Origin: Bisporella sp. PMI_857
Taxonomy: Eukaryota; Ascomycota; Leotiomycetes; Helotiales; Helotiaceae
Direction of reading: 5' to 3'
DNA: 64,000 nt
NCBI GenBank assembly: GCA_021307315.1
Contig: JAJSPD010000027.1
Span: forward strand, 186,001 to 250,000
The notes beneath the pieces are model-generated. The model saw nothing but the letters and a program-made list of their open reading frames with translations. It ran no database searches and was not told the DNA's origin. Numbering within the stretch: the first letter of the stretch is position 1; every line of letters starts with the position of its first letter. Below, in pieces: positions 1 to 12,400 of the stretch. The position numbers and the translations under genes are program-made.

Positions 1-1351
1 ATGACTCGCCCTTAATAGCGCCAAGATATTACGCGCAGGTAACATACTGTTAGATCATCGCTAGTAGAGAGGCTGCCAAGAATATGTTCGTGACACTTTA
101 GTTAACTTGAATAGTATTTTTCTATATTAGTTATTAAAATCTTATCGAGATACGTAACTCTCTACTTTTGCCGAATAGAACTTTTATTTATAGGACTAAA
201 AACTTGTAGATCGTAGGGCCGATCTTGAAGGTGACTAACACAGCATAGTTTTCTACATAGTCACTAGTGGTAGACTGAGATTTTGCGCCTAGTTCGTTGC
301 ACTAGTGGTGATCATTATTTTCTCAGGCGCCTTTCGCATTTCCACTATTTTGCTACCTCCGGAGTCCACCGCATTCTTTCGTCACTGCTGGTACTCAGCT
401 TCGCCGCCGGAGCGTACTTGAAACTGCCAGTGCTAAATCCAACACCAACACCATATATCTCCGAAGACGCAATCTACCTCTTTAAGTAATCGCGGGCCGC
501 GTAACTACCGGCTGCTGGTCACTCTACAGGGAGAGAACCCTGGGTCTCAAAGCTACAACACTTAGCACAGAGAGTGGCTCAATCCATTGCAACGTCCACA
601 TCCGTCAACACGCTCCAGGAGCAGCTACATTATGACCAAGAGCAGTAACCTTCCTACTAACAGGATCTAGTAAAATTCCAGCATTATGTACAGCCTTTCG
701 TCGAAAGGGCCGCAGTTACCCCATAAAGCTGTCTCACCGTACCACGATCGACAATCTGGGGATGCGACGGTTCGGCAGTCGCACTTTCGATGCTTCGCCC
801 CACGTTAAGGACGACATTAACAGATTTATTGCACTGGGTCACCCAGGTATGCATTTCTATGGATAACATTGTGGGCTTGCTCCGGGACCTGGCATCGGGA
901 TCTGCGATAGCGCACCGTCTGGCCTCGCCAAATAAGTCTTTCATTAAGCTTAGCACTTCCGACAATTGCGCTTAACGCCGGGTGCAATACTCGTTTATTC
1001 AGGCTGGGATAGGCAGACAGGTAGGAGAAGTTGGGCAGATCTTGAACCGGAGATATCGAGAGGCCACAGCGTCCTCCTGAGTGACCCCCGCTGCAGGACT
1101 GTGTGAGCATTCTTAAATTGCTACGCAAGGGTTCTAGGTTGGACTAGATTGCCTGCTTAGTACTGGTCACACAAATGAAGCTCCATTGGCTTACGTCTCG
1201 AAGGGCGGTGCACAATACTCAATAGTCTCCTAGAAACATGCGACAAGAAAGCAGGAGACAAAAGATATAAGAACGGGAGGCGACGCTCTTCGTTGAGCGG
1301 TTTAAACTCAGCAGCTCAATCGTTAATTATTGCCTGGAACTTCTCGGAGCT
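1..1351. other. Intergenic, no supported gene
   Basis: No family was recognised here. Short open frames exist on both strands (for example around 283-489, 684-965 and 790-975), but the first begins with TTG rather than ATG, they overlap in opposite directions, and none continues through plausible splice sites. The last 100 bp form the upstream region of the GMC oxidoreductase gene. Confidence 0.5.
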
Positions 1352-3309
1352 ATGATAAGCCTTCACTGTAACCAAGTCATTCGCTATATTGCGTTCAGCA
1401 TATTTTATCTTACTTCGCTCTTGACATGCCCTATCGAAGCCCAGTTCGATTACCTCGTAGTCGGCGGTGGGACTGGCGGCCTCGCGGTTGCCAGTCGTCT
1501 TTCCGACGATCCATCGGTCCAGGTCGGAGTGATTGAGGCTGGAGACTCTGTGGTTGATGACCCAGACGTCGCCGACCCCATGGTGTACCTTAATGGTGGA
1601 ACTCCTTACTTAATGTGGGGCTACGAGAGCATTCCACAGGCTGTCCTTGGGAACCGCACAATCTGGTGTGCTGCAGGGAGAGCCCTAGGTGGCACAAGCA
1701 CTGTAAATGGTACGTTTTGGTGTTGGATATTTGCGTGAGAGCGGATGGCTAACGGCCGGTCAAGGCATGACATATCTTCGCGCGGAGAAAGTCCAGCTTG
1801 ATGCCTGGGAGGCGCTGGGAAATCCCACGTTGAACTGGGATGAGCTACTGCCTTATTACCAGCACAGCGAGAACCTGACAGTTCCGACCACAGGAGAAAC
1901 ATTCTATCCGGAGTACCATGGCTTCAGTGGCCCTTTGCATACTGGCTGGCAGGCATCTGTGATGCGAGGGAACGCGACTACAATGTTTATTGACACCTGG
2001 GCGAATCTTGGCCTTCCGTACAACCCCGACCCCAACAGCGGTGCAATGGCAGGGTCCTCTGTATGGCCTTTTACAGTTGATGCGACTACTGGTGTAAGGT
2101 CGGACTGTGCAAGATCTTATTATCTCCCTGTTGCTAATAGAACCAATTTGCATGTCTTCCTCAATACCACTGCGATGAGGTTGACTTGGAGAGACGACAC
2201 CAACACAAACAACTCAACTGCTAGCGGCGTACAGGCCACGTCAAGCACTGGGGATGTCATAACTTTTAACGCGACGAGGGAAGTCATTGTGTCTCTGGGC
2301 GCAATGAGGACACCGCCTTTTCTTGAACATTCTGGCATAGGCAATCCTAGGTGCGTTTGTGCTTCCTTGCGGAGCTACTCGCTTGCCCGACAACAACGAG
2401 CGAGCTGTGCTGACAATATTTTGGTGAAGCATCCTGAATGAGTTCGGGATTCCAGTACGTGTAGACTTGCCCGCGGTTGGCGAAAATTTCCAGGACCATC
2501 CAAGCAATGGCATCTCGGCGCCGCTTATTGTACCAAACGGTACATTCGTCGGGTTTCCTCCTTACGTGGCCTATCCAACGGCTGCCGACGTTTTCGGCGC
2601 TGACGTTGACAACGTGCTCAGCAGGGTTAGAGCGGCTATTCCGTCCTATGCTGCCATCATTGCCGCCGGCTCTAGGAACAGCACCACGGCTAAAATGCAG
2701 GAGGAGCTCCTAGCTCGCAAGATCGACACTATCTTTGGAGACCCAACGAAAACTCCTCTAGGAGAGGTCTTCTTATACCCAGATGCGCCTCGCGCCGGGG
2801 GCTTTTCATTTCTGAACGTATGGCCTAGTATTCCCTTCAGCCAAGGGAGCGTCCATATCGCATCCAGCGACCCTTTGACTTACCCAGCGATAGACTACAA
2901 CTTTCATCAGGTCGAGGCAGACGTAATTATGCAAACTGGCCTTATGCGATATGTGCGTCGGTTCTTCTCCACACCCCCATATTCAGCAGTTATTGGGCCG
3001 GAGACCAGCCCAGGCTTGGATGCTGTTCCATTGAATGCTACAGATGCGCAATGGGGTGAGTGGATCAGAGCCAACGTCGGGTCAACCGCACATATGGTTG
3101 GCTCCGCTGCGATGAGATCGAGAGAGTTGGGTGGCGTCGTGGACTCGGAGCTGCGTGTCTACGGAACAAGCAATGTGAGGGTTGTAGACGTGAGTATGTG
3201 GTCTACACATCTCAGTGGACATTTGACATCCACGGTCTATATGACTGCAGAAAAGGCGGCCGACCTCATCAGACAGGCGAACAGCGCTAGCGACCAAAGC
3301 GCGGTGTAA
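1352..3309 (+). CDS. Secreted GMC-family FAD oxidoreductase (AA3-like)
   Basis: Three exons: 1352-1709, 1765-2350 and 2430-3309, giving 607 aa; both introns are GT-AG and keep phase. It starts at an ATG followed by a hydrophobic signal peptide (about residues 1-30). The FAD-binding GGGTGG dinucleotide motif lies at residues 36-52, and the substrate domain ends with the GMC C-terminal signature. The two histidines expected at the active site are present at about 536 (in HMVGSAAM) and 579 (in LSGHLTS), the same 43-residue spacing as in glucose oxidase, so the enzyme should be active. The family oxidises alcohols, sugars or aryl alcohols outside the cell and makes H2O2 or reduces quinones; the substrate cannot be read from sequence. 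Many NxT/NxS sites agree with secretion. Length is normal for the family and I see no damage. Confidence 0.93.
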
Positions 3310-4180
3310 GTCGAAGCAGTGCATACTATGACTGTGTGGAATAGAGAACATTTCGGGAAAAGGAGTCGAGTTATGTAATCATCTTAAAATATATATTTTA
3401 TTTATTACACAGTGCCTTTTACGAAGTCTGAGTACCACTTGGCCTACTTATAGCCGATCCCTGTCATTTTCTACTCAGGACTAGTAACACTTGTTCCCCA
3501 TGTTGGACTAGTTGACCATACTCTAGAGCTTTGCCTTCTCTCCAGTTTAGAGCCTCGTAATAGAATCTCCCTAGTAGCCGCCCCCAACAGGCTAAAGGAT
3601 TTGGTTTCGTGATACTTTCACGCTGGTCGGCATTTTGTGTTTCACGCGAACCATCGGGAATTACCACTAATGCTGTAGTTAGGGACGAAATTCGAACCCA
3701 CGGAAATCCATCACCTGTGCTTAGATCCGAGTGCCATTGACCGATGACAAAGCGATCGCGAGTCCCGAGCTAAAATCCCAACTCAGCATCTACGAGTGGC
3801 CAAGGTGATCTGGGAGGTTCGCAACGCATGTAACGATTCTCAGCTTTGGACCACATTGGGGCAATAGGTTTAGGCTGTGGCAACATAAATATCTCAAGTC
3901 GCCAGCAATTATTTGTGGCGTCTCTTACCTAGCTGTTGTCTTGACAGTGAGACGACCTCTTAAATTTTGCATCGACAACTGGCTGACGGTTTCTAGGTTA
4001 CTTTCGGCTCTTCCCAACACTCAAAAAATTGGCAGTAAGTAAATTGCTCTAGAAGTGGGAGGCTCGTACTAACTCTATGGCCCGGGGTTGTAACTGACCC
4101 AGGCAGTGTGGTCTTGCTATATTGTTATGCGACTATTCATACTGATAATTCACAGAGAAATATATTCTAAAATTGCAGAA
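3310..4180. other. Intergenic, low information
   Basis: The first 100 bp are the AT-rich 3' flank of the GMC gene. No coding family is recognisable. A GGTTCGAA-type box lies on the minus strand near 3690-3700, but no convincing tRNA fold could be built around it. Confidence 0.4.
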
Positions 4181-4690
4181 CTTCCTCGTGGCGGCAATTC
4201 TAAACGTCTTGTAAGCTCCCAGGCTCCGAAATTATTTTCTCCAACAGTATTTAATAAACCTACAGTACCGACGCCGTAATAATCACGATCCACCTGCCCC
4301 TTCTCTGGAAACTCAGAGTCCCTGTCCACCGTAAAATAGTAATTGGGCCTCCTCTGCTCCGGCCTCTTCGTCATACCCGCCGCCATAATCCACGTCATCC
4401 TAACCCTTCCCTCAGCCATGAACATCTACCGCTAGGGTGTCCGAGAAATCGTCATGGGAATCATCGCCATTAATCTCCCCATCCTTCGTTATTTATTCAA
4501 TCGCTCGTTCTGGACACCCCTACCTTCAAAGACACAAGTCATAATTTGGAGGTGAGAGAAATATTAGTGACGGTGACTATAAGCTGAGTCTGAGTGGGAA
4601 GAAAGGAAGTGAGAAGTTGGTTGGGGCTGGGGATGTCAAGACTGGGTTAGAACATCAGCAGGGGGGTGGTAAATGAGAGGATAGTCTTGA
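4181..4690 (+). pseudogene. Relic of a Pth11/SAT4-like rhodopsin-domain membrane protein (3' part)
   Basis: Read on the plus strand across frames, this stretch encodes the last part of the fungal rhodopsin-domain family. A piece reading AAILNVL (about 4190) is followed by LPLLWKLRVPVHRK (4291) and, after a frameshift, by a helix resembling GLLCSGLFVIPAAIIHV. Then come a TAG where a Trp is expected, a segment GVREIVMGIIAINLP, and FNRSFW near 4515. A hydrophilic tail (about 4560-4690) continues in yet another frame. The family holds seven-helix plasma-membrane proteins, including Pth11-type receptors in plant-associated fungi. At least two frameshifts and one TGG-to-TAG stop kill it, and I cannot place the 5' half. 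An open frame on the minus strand over the same bases is a shadow. Confidence 0.72.
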
Positions 4691-5083
4691 AATGGTGGCG
4701 AGGGGGAGGACAGGTAGTCAAGAATTTATTATCCAGCGAAATAATGATATGAGGAAAGGCGTTGTCATTAAGACTAGCTACCCGGTAGAGAGGAAGGTTG
4801 TGTATAAGGGATGGAGGCATGGTGGGGGTGGTTAGGCTACGAGTAAGGCGAGTGTTCATGCTAGATTTGGCTAGACTGACTTTGGATAAAATATCTGGGG
4901 CTTCTCTAGTCATTCCTGTATTTCTTTTGGTCATATCTGGCGACTATTCTGCCTTACAAGTAGTCATAAGCCATTTTTGCACGGCGCAAGCAACACCAGT
5001 CTTCTGCTGATCAAATTCTTACAAGCGATAATGACCAGCAATGTCTTTGGCCACATATTGAAAGAAGGTTATATTCCGCATTC
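4691..5083. other. Spacer between the membrane-protein relic and the regulator
   Basis: About 390 bp with no recognisable gene. It holds the 3' flank of the minus-strand regulator. Confidence 0.4.
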
Positions 5084-7600
5084 TTATCCAGGCAGAATAT
5101 CTCTATCTGCGCGGAAGTCATCAATGAAACTTTCCCAATTTCTCCAGGCCATTTGATTGAGGTCATTATTGTAGTCCATTTGTTCTGATGGCCCTGTAGC
5201 TACCCATGGATCCCAATTAGCTGGTGTGGGGTCAGTAGTCTTTACACCCTGCTGTAGCAGCTGTACGCATCCAGAGGTATCACCCAGCACCTTTGGCCAA
5301 GGTTCCATGTCCATAAAATCTAGATCAGCAAATTGACTGTTAGACATTGGGCCTATTTGATTGGCGAGTCTTAGGCCCCCCTCAGCAGGAAAAGAATCCG
5401 AAGTAGAGGCAGCATCTTCCAGGTGCTTCTTCCTGACCGTTTGAGCCTTATTCATCAGTTTCTTGATCGGACGCCATAATCTTCCCTTGTCAGAGTCGGC
5501 AATGTGCCGGGCAGTTTCCTCGAACACAATATTGACAACAGACCATGCCCGTTCGACCAATGGGCCCTCAGTCTGCACACAAAGCTCGGCGATCATGACG
5601 GCAAGAGCGTGCCATGCGACCCAGCTAGTGGAAACCCATCTGAACGGGCTAGAAGAGGAATCAACTAATAGCTGATTGACCTTCTCCGTAACTTCAATAG
5701 AAACTTGGAGTATCCAAGAATGTGGTATCGTGACCACGGCCGGGCTATGCCGCCGCCTTTGCAGAGGGCGATAGGTCCAGAGCCACATATTAGCGATCAT
5801 GGAATCTGCAAGCATCATGGTATAACGTTGGATGGGTATAGTAACTTTGCAGTGCCGCAAGTATTTGTCTTGAATGCGCTGCTGGCATAAAAGTGCCCAA
5901 TATCTCCTCTGATCCCAGGGTTCATCGGCGCCTTCCTGTGAGCGATCAAACTCACCAGCGAGAACATAGTTCAGGCGACGCTCGATGTCGAATACTTCAT
6001 GGATCACCAAGGAGATTGTGAAATCAGTATACTCTTCTCTTGGCTGCACATCATGAGGGTCATCTGGGATTAAGTCTTCGTCGTTGACATGGAGAGGAAG
6101 CGGAGTACAGAAAGTGTTCGTGATAATGATCGGGTCTGAACCGCGGTCAGCAGATGCATGCCTATCGAGGTTGCATATTTGCCACCAGAGACGACGCCGC
6201 ATCTCCCTCTCGAATGGTTGGTACTGGGAAAGGTATTTTCCGCCACACATCTCGCGATGAAGGCCAAGAGCATGGGAAATGCGAACAGCCAGACTGGTCA
6301 GTGTCCATGTACGCCGAGAATTCTCGTTACTTCGAAGGGCAATCTTTACAGTGTTATCAGCCATCAGAGGTAATTGTTGTCAATGTGGGCCAAGATCGCA
6401 GATGGGAGGAAGATAAGCGGCTCACCAGATATAGGATTAGGGCTTGTAATGTCGACATATCCTCAGTGTTGATAAAGTCTGCTCTTGCCAGAGCAACCTC
6501 AGTGCTAAATCGAAATTTAGGTAGTAGAAACGCCTTTTTTTCACCAAGTCGTTCCAAGCATTCATCAGGCGTCAAGCTTGTTGTAGTGGCGTAGTATATA
6601 GCAAACTCGAGCGCGCCCCATCCTTTCGGGCCAGGACTGCAGTCAAATTCGCCTGTCTGTTCAACTAAGTATCGTCGCAATGAAGGGCCGTGCAATATTT
6701 TCACAACGGGGTCGACATTTGCCATGAATGCTGAATAGAGAGCTTGGACTTGAGAGCGATTGGGATGCTTCAAACTTATCATGTCGGGGAGGATCTCAGG
6801 AGAGCAGATTATAAAATTTGACTCGCCGGATTGATTAATGCTCGAGGTGCTTGAGGCTGGCGTCAGGTCGCTATAGTCATCCTCATCATCCGACGATTGA
6901 TTTAGAGCCTCACGGATTCCATGGATCTAGGTCTGTTAGATGAAACACCTTCTCAAATTTCAAATTTTGACCAATAAGGTTAAAAATACACACTAACCTC
7001 GTCGCTGAGGCTCATCCAAAGACTACCACCCAGGTAGCGATCCAAACCCTCTTTAGGCGCCTTTGGACTATGTTTTGCTGACTGGGCCGTAGATATTCGA
7101 GGCTCTGATTCCCCCGATGCCTAACAGTAAATCCACTTAGTTGAATGCCTTGACCAACGGCTAGAGGAATTGAGGAGGTATCATACTGCCCAGTTTCCAT
7201 TTGCCGGCGGTAGCATTGCTGTTGCCTCTCCAGTAGATTTTCTCTTGATGTTTTCGACGAGATTCTCCAGTTTCGCAATACGATCCAAGAGTTCGCTGTC
7301 GAACTTGCGACGTCCTCCTTTCCTTCCTCTAGGTGCGCCTGAAGGCAAGGAGGACACACATATGGTCCCTACCCGCACACAGCGTGAGCACGGATCTGCT
7401 CTATCACATTTGACCTTTTTCTGCCGACAGATAATGCAACTAGATTGACTCTTCTTTCGATGTAGACCTTGACTGTAGATCTGAGGAGATACACCTGCAG
7501 GTGCGGGAGCATTTTCCGATGGTTGAGGTTGACTCGTGGTAATGGCTTCTGGCTGCGATTGTGCGGCCGTATAAGACGTGGAAAGTGGAATTTGATACAT
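5084..7600 (-). CDS. Zn2Cys6 transcription factor with fungal_trans domain
   Basis: Four exons on the minus strand: 7600-7187, 7120-6998, 6926-6426 and 6343-5084, giving 765 aa; the introns are 66, 71 and 82 bp and keep phase. The N-terminus carries a complete binuclear zinc cluster, Cys55, 58, 65, 71, 74 and 81 (CX2CX6CX5CX2CX6C), followed by a basic linker and a short coiled stretch (ELLDRIAKLENLVENIK) that may dimerise. The fungal-specific regulatory domain follows, with LAVRISHALGLHRE and REMRRRLWWQICNLD clearly visible. It should act in the nucleus on CGG-type half sites. The target pathway is unknown. The nearest genes are the GMC oxidase, about 1.8 kb away, and the broken ABC transporter on the other side, so either could have been regulated by it; this is inference. 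No damage is seen. Confidence 0.93.
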
Positions 7601-9488
7601 AGCGTGACCAAGATTGAAGGATATTATTAAGATACCTTAGTCTAACATGTATCACCATCTTTCATGTGCAGAGTCGTTAGCCGCCCATAATTAGGTATTT
7701 CGAGTTTGGCATCTTGTTCCAAGTTTTTTCACACCGTTCAAGATTTTTTACAAGGTTGCTGACTCATGGACCTTGTCATGTGATATCTTGTGGCAAATTC
7801 CAACAGTCTGGGGGCAAATAGATTCGGATCTCGACCTAGAGTCTATAGTATCCTTAGAGAGGCTGGCCAGGTAAATAAATCGATTTGTAATATCTCTAAA
7901 CTACCGAATATTTTACGATAATGTCTTGTCGTCACGATATCGGTGGTCGGAGCCACAAAACAAAACGCGATACGCCAAGCACAAGTACATCGTATTGTCC
8001 GCGTCAAAATCAAAAGCCGAACGTTTTTCGGCAAATCCATAAGGCTCCCCTCCCCACCTGTCCTCAACCCGCTTTCTTTGACAGACTCTATATTGGGCAC
8101 TGTACATAAGCCATAGAAAAATTTACGGTTTATTCGGCGAGGAATAATATCGGCACACCTTTCTCCAAGACGGCGGGGAATGCTTATGGACGGACCATAG
8201 GACGGATTAAGGCAAGAGTAAGTCAGAGGGATGCCACAGTCAGATTAGTGCAAAACTACGCTTTTAGAATTTACTTATATTTAGTTTTTGTTCCAAAAAA
8301 AAAAAAACTCTTTCGTGCTATACAACCATTTTTATATTTTATATACTTTTTAGTGGTATTTCTTTTTTAGGAGAGAATTTCGTTTGGGCAGTATTTCTGC
8401 TACCTTGGTGATCTCGCAATTTCTGCAAGCGACAGCATTTTTTGGCTTTCTCCCTGGAAATAAACTCAAATTTTCTAAAGTTCGATTCTGCTGTGCAATT
8501 TATAGTTTACTATAGGTGGAAGAGGGTAGGCACAGATTGCCAGAGTAGTTACATTACAACCAAAACAAACCCCTTTTCAGCGGCAAGGTCGAATTCGCGC
8601 TGTGTTAGGCAAATATAAACAACTAACAAAAAGGACATCTCGTTTATTCTAAATGCCAAGTAACGCTTTGCTTTAGCGTTTGCCGCAGTGCGTGCTACAA
8701 AACCTACCGGAAGGTATATCTACGCCAGCTGAGACGGCACTTTTGTTGACATAAGCCCGTGATGTCCAAACATTCATTTGTAGTAGGACTAGCGGTAAGA
8801 GACGTCTTAACTCAAAAGCTTAACCCAACATGGCAGTAGCGTAGACTAGGTAAGAAAACGGACTGTGTATTCCTCATCACTCACCCCTCACCACGTGCGA
8901 AAAATTTGGTGTAAAATTATCAAAGTTTTGGCATGATATGTTTTGAATTGTTAGCACCATCCACACACCCTCAGCATCGACAGCTGGGCCGAGCCATCCG
9001 TGTGTGCAGCTTGCCCGGCCGAATTTTGAGACCGAGACCCGTACAAGAAATACGACAAGGATAGTACCTATCGGATTGCCGGGCAAAGGCGGCCTTATCG
9101 CATATGATACGTTTATACGACTGGACTGTCGATGATCATTATGGTTTATTCCGTTCTGTTGGATGGGAAAGCACCAAACAAGGGTTTTATTTCCGACTCT
9201 TAGCGGCTTTATACAAATTGCTTGTAGTAAATAAGCCAACCTAAAATGGCTGACGGATTGGCAAGCCTTCTATACAATTGTATTTGAAGTGAATATATGA
9301 TAGCCACCCTCTCCGGTTCAAAGGCCGTCTTAAAATCATTTATCGGTACTTGCTTTTCTTCACGTTCTATCTTAATTCCTGCAACAGGTTCTTCAACGTC
9401 TTTAACACGCTGAAGAAGGCAGTTTTTTCCTGATATCTCACTACGATTTGTGGAGCATCTACAAGAACGGACAAAAGCGCCGTTTAAA
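7601..9488. other. Long intergenic region between two divergent genes
   Basis: About 1.9 kb lying between the start of the minus-strand regulator (7600) and the start of the ABC transporter pseudogene (9489). It is AT-rich around 8270-8360, with an A12 run near 8296. No coding family was recognised. It should hold both promoters, but I see no motif I can name with confidence. Confidence 0.45.
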
Positions 9489-12400
9489 ATGAATAAAAAG
9501 CAGGCAAGCGGCGAGTTGGTGTCCTCTGCGACAGCATCTCTTCCTGGAAGTGATGCCCGTACACCCTCAGAAACGACAATGACGGACCTCGAGATCCAGC
9601 GCGAGCATGTGTGCGAAGACAGCCTCAGCGGCTTCGCCTACCCTATGCGTGGAGTCTCAGTCGAGCAAGCCGAAGCCGACTTCGCCGAGCTACAGAAGGA
9701 GTTGAGTGGGATGTCTAGACAGCATAGTCGCGTCTCCGGCCATTATGCCAGGACAGATGTCGAGAAATCTGGAGAGTATTCACAGGATGGGTCTGAAAGA
9801 TTCGACCTTGAAGACACGCTACGTGGCAACAAAAAGGACGATGAAGAGTCTGGCATTCGACCGAAGCACATTGGAGTTATATGGGACAATTTGACTGTCC
9901 GAGGTGTCGGAGGTACTGAGAACTATGTCCAGACGTTCCCAGATGCTATAATTGGGTTCTTCAACATTTTCCAAACGGCCAAAGATTTGCTCGGTCTAAG
10001 AAGGCATAGTCAAAGAGTCAATATTCTCCAGAACTTCAGGGGTGTCGCTAAGCCTGGTCAAATGGTCTTGGTGCTCGGTCGACCAGGAAGTGGCTGTACG
10101 ACTTTCTTGAAGGTAATTGCCAATCAACGTTTCGGATACACCGACATCCACGGAGACGTCCAGTACGGTCCTTTCAATGCCAAAACATTCGCGGCGAAGT
10201 ACCGCGGCGAAGCAGTATACAACCAAGAAGACGACATTCATCATCCGACTTTGACCGTTGGACAAACTATTGGTTTTGCCCTTGATATAAAAACGCCTGG
10301 GAAGCGGCCTTTGGGTATTTCTAAGAAGGAGTTCAAGGACAAAGTTATTACCACCGTTCTTAAGATGTTCAATATTGAGCACACTCGCAATACGATGGTA
10401 GGCAATGCGATGGTCCGTGGCGTGTCAGGAGGGAGAGGAAACGTGTTTCTATCGCCGAGATGATGACGACGTCGGCCACTTTGCTAGCTTGGGACAACAC
10501 AACTCGTGGCTTAGATGCGAGTACCGCACTCGATTATGTTCGTTCGCTTCGAGTCATGACAAACATCTACAAGACGACAACATTTGTGTCCTTGTACCAG
10601 GCTAGCGAAAATATCTATGAGCAATTCGATAAAGTCCTTGTGATTGATGGCGGACTTGAAGTTTATTTTGGTCCTGCAAAAGTGGCCAGGAAATACTTTG
10701 AGAATCTCGGATTTAAGGAGAAACCACGCCAGACAACCCCGGACTATCTGACAGGCTGTACAGATCCGTTTGAGCGAGAATATGCTGATGGGTACTCACC
10801 AGAAAATGCGCCTCATAGCCCCGAAACACTGGAGAAGGCCTTTAGTGAATCCAAGTTGAGCCGAGACCTGAATGTGGAAATGGCCACATATCGAAAGGAG
10901 GTCGAGCAGGAAAAGGAACGCTGGAACAATTTCCAGGTCGCCGTTAAAGAAAGTAAACAGCGTGGGGCTTCGCGGTCGGTCTATAGTGTGGGCTTTCATC
11001 TTCAAATCTGGGCTCTTATACAGCGCCAATTTCTCATCAAGTGGCAGGACAAGTTTTCCCTAGTGGTCTCATGGCTCACGGCAATTATTGTTGCTATTCA
11101 GGTCGGTACCGTCTGGCTAGATCTTCCCAAGACCTCAAATGGTGCGTTCACACGCGGTGGTGCGATTTTTATTGCGCTTATGTTCAATGTGTTTGAGGCT
11201 TTTTCCGAACTAGCAAGTACCATGTTGGTCGGAGTATTGTGAACAAGCACAGAGCATTTGCTTTCTACCGACCATCTGCTCTTTGGGTCGCTCAGATTTT
11301 TGTCGACCTGCTATTCAAATCGGTCCAGATACTAGTGTTTTCTATCATTGTCTATTTCATGTGCAACCTAGCTCTCAATGCGGGAGCGTTCTTTGTGTTT
11401 TACATCGTTATCGTTCTTGTATACATATCCATGACGCTATTCTTCCGAACTATCGGTTGCTTATGTCCGGACTTTGACTACGCTATCAAGTTTGTTGCTG
11501 TTATTATGACTGCTTCGTTCTGACAACTGGTTATTTGATTCAGTACCAATATGGCCAGAAGTGGATCCGCTGGATTTTCTGGATCAATCCAATGGGTCTT
11601 GGCTTTGCAGCAATGATGGCGAATGAGTTTAAGCGTTTGTCGATGACCTGCGAGGCGTTAATACCTAATGGCCCAGGCTACGGAAATCTCGCGAACCAAG
11701 TTTGCACTTTAGCAGGCAGTATTGCCGGTTCACTAGAGGTCTCTGGGTCCGATTATATCACAGCCGCTTTCGAATACAAAGCATCGGATATTTGGAGAAA
11801 CTTTGGCATTATCCTTGCCTTCATTGCTTTCTTTCTTGCTGCCAATATGTGGCTTGGCGAAAAGATTACTTTCGGCGCTGGTGGGAATACTGCCAAGGTG
11901 TTTCAAAAGCCGAATGAAGAGCGGAAGAGGCTTAGTCAGCGACTTAACCAGAAGCGTGATGCAAGACGGGTAGGTAAAATGGAGCGGTCAGATCTGATCT
12001 CGAAATCCGGTCCAAGGCTGTGCTTACTTGGGAAGACTTGTGCTATGACGTGCCTGTGGTTGGTGGCCAATTGAGGCTTTTAAACAACATTTTCGGATAT
12101 GTGAAACCCGGCGAGCTGACTGCTCTTATGGGGGCTTCTGGAGCTGGGAAAACGACTCTTTGGATGTGTTGGCGTCTCGGAAGAACATAGGTATAATCAC
12201 AGGAGATACTCTTGTCGACGGCCGAAACCTGGCAACGCTTTCAACGTGGACGTCCTACGCGGAGCAGCTCGACGTCCATGAACCTACTTCTACGGTCAGA
12301 GAAGCATTACAATTTTCAGCTACACTTCGCCAACCGTATAACGTCCTTCAGGGGAGAAATAGCCTATGTTGAAGAAATCATCAGCCTGTTGGAGATGGAA

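Noticed and set aside
283..489. Small ORF with a proline-rich end
   Set aside because: It begins with TTG, has no family resemblance and no splice continuation.
684..1128. Overlapping ORFs on both strands near 0.7-1.1 kb
   Set aside because: They oppose each other over the same bases and match nothing known; some residues look protein-like but no domain could be named.
3690..3800. tRNA-like B box (GGTTCGAATTT, minus strand)
   Set aside because: An 85-nt frame could be drawn, but the acceptor and D stems do not pair properly. tRNAscan-SE would decide; a score below threshold would confirm the rejection. A tRNA-derived SINE remnant is possible but unsupported.
4150..4425. Minus-strand ORF of 91 codons
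   Set aside because: It is the antisense shadow of the rhodopsin-domain relic.
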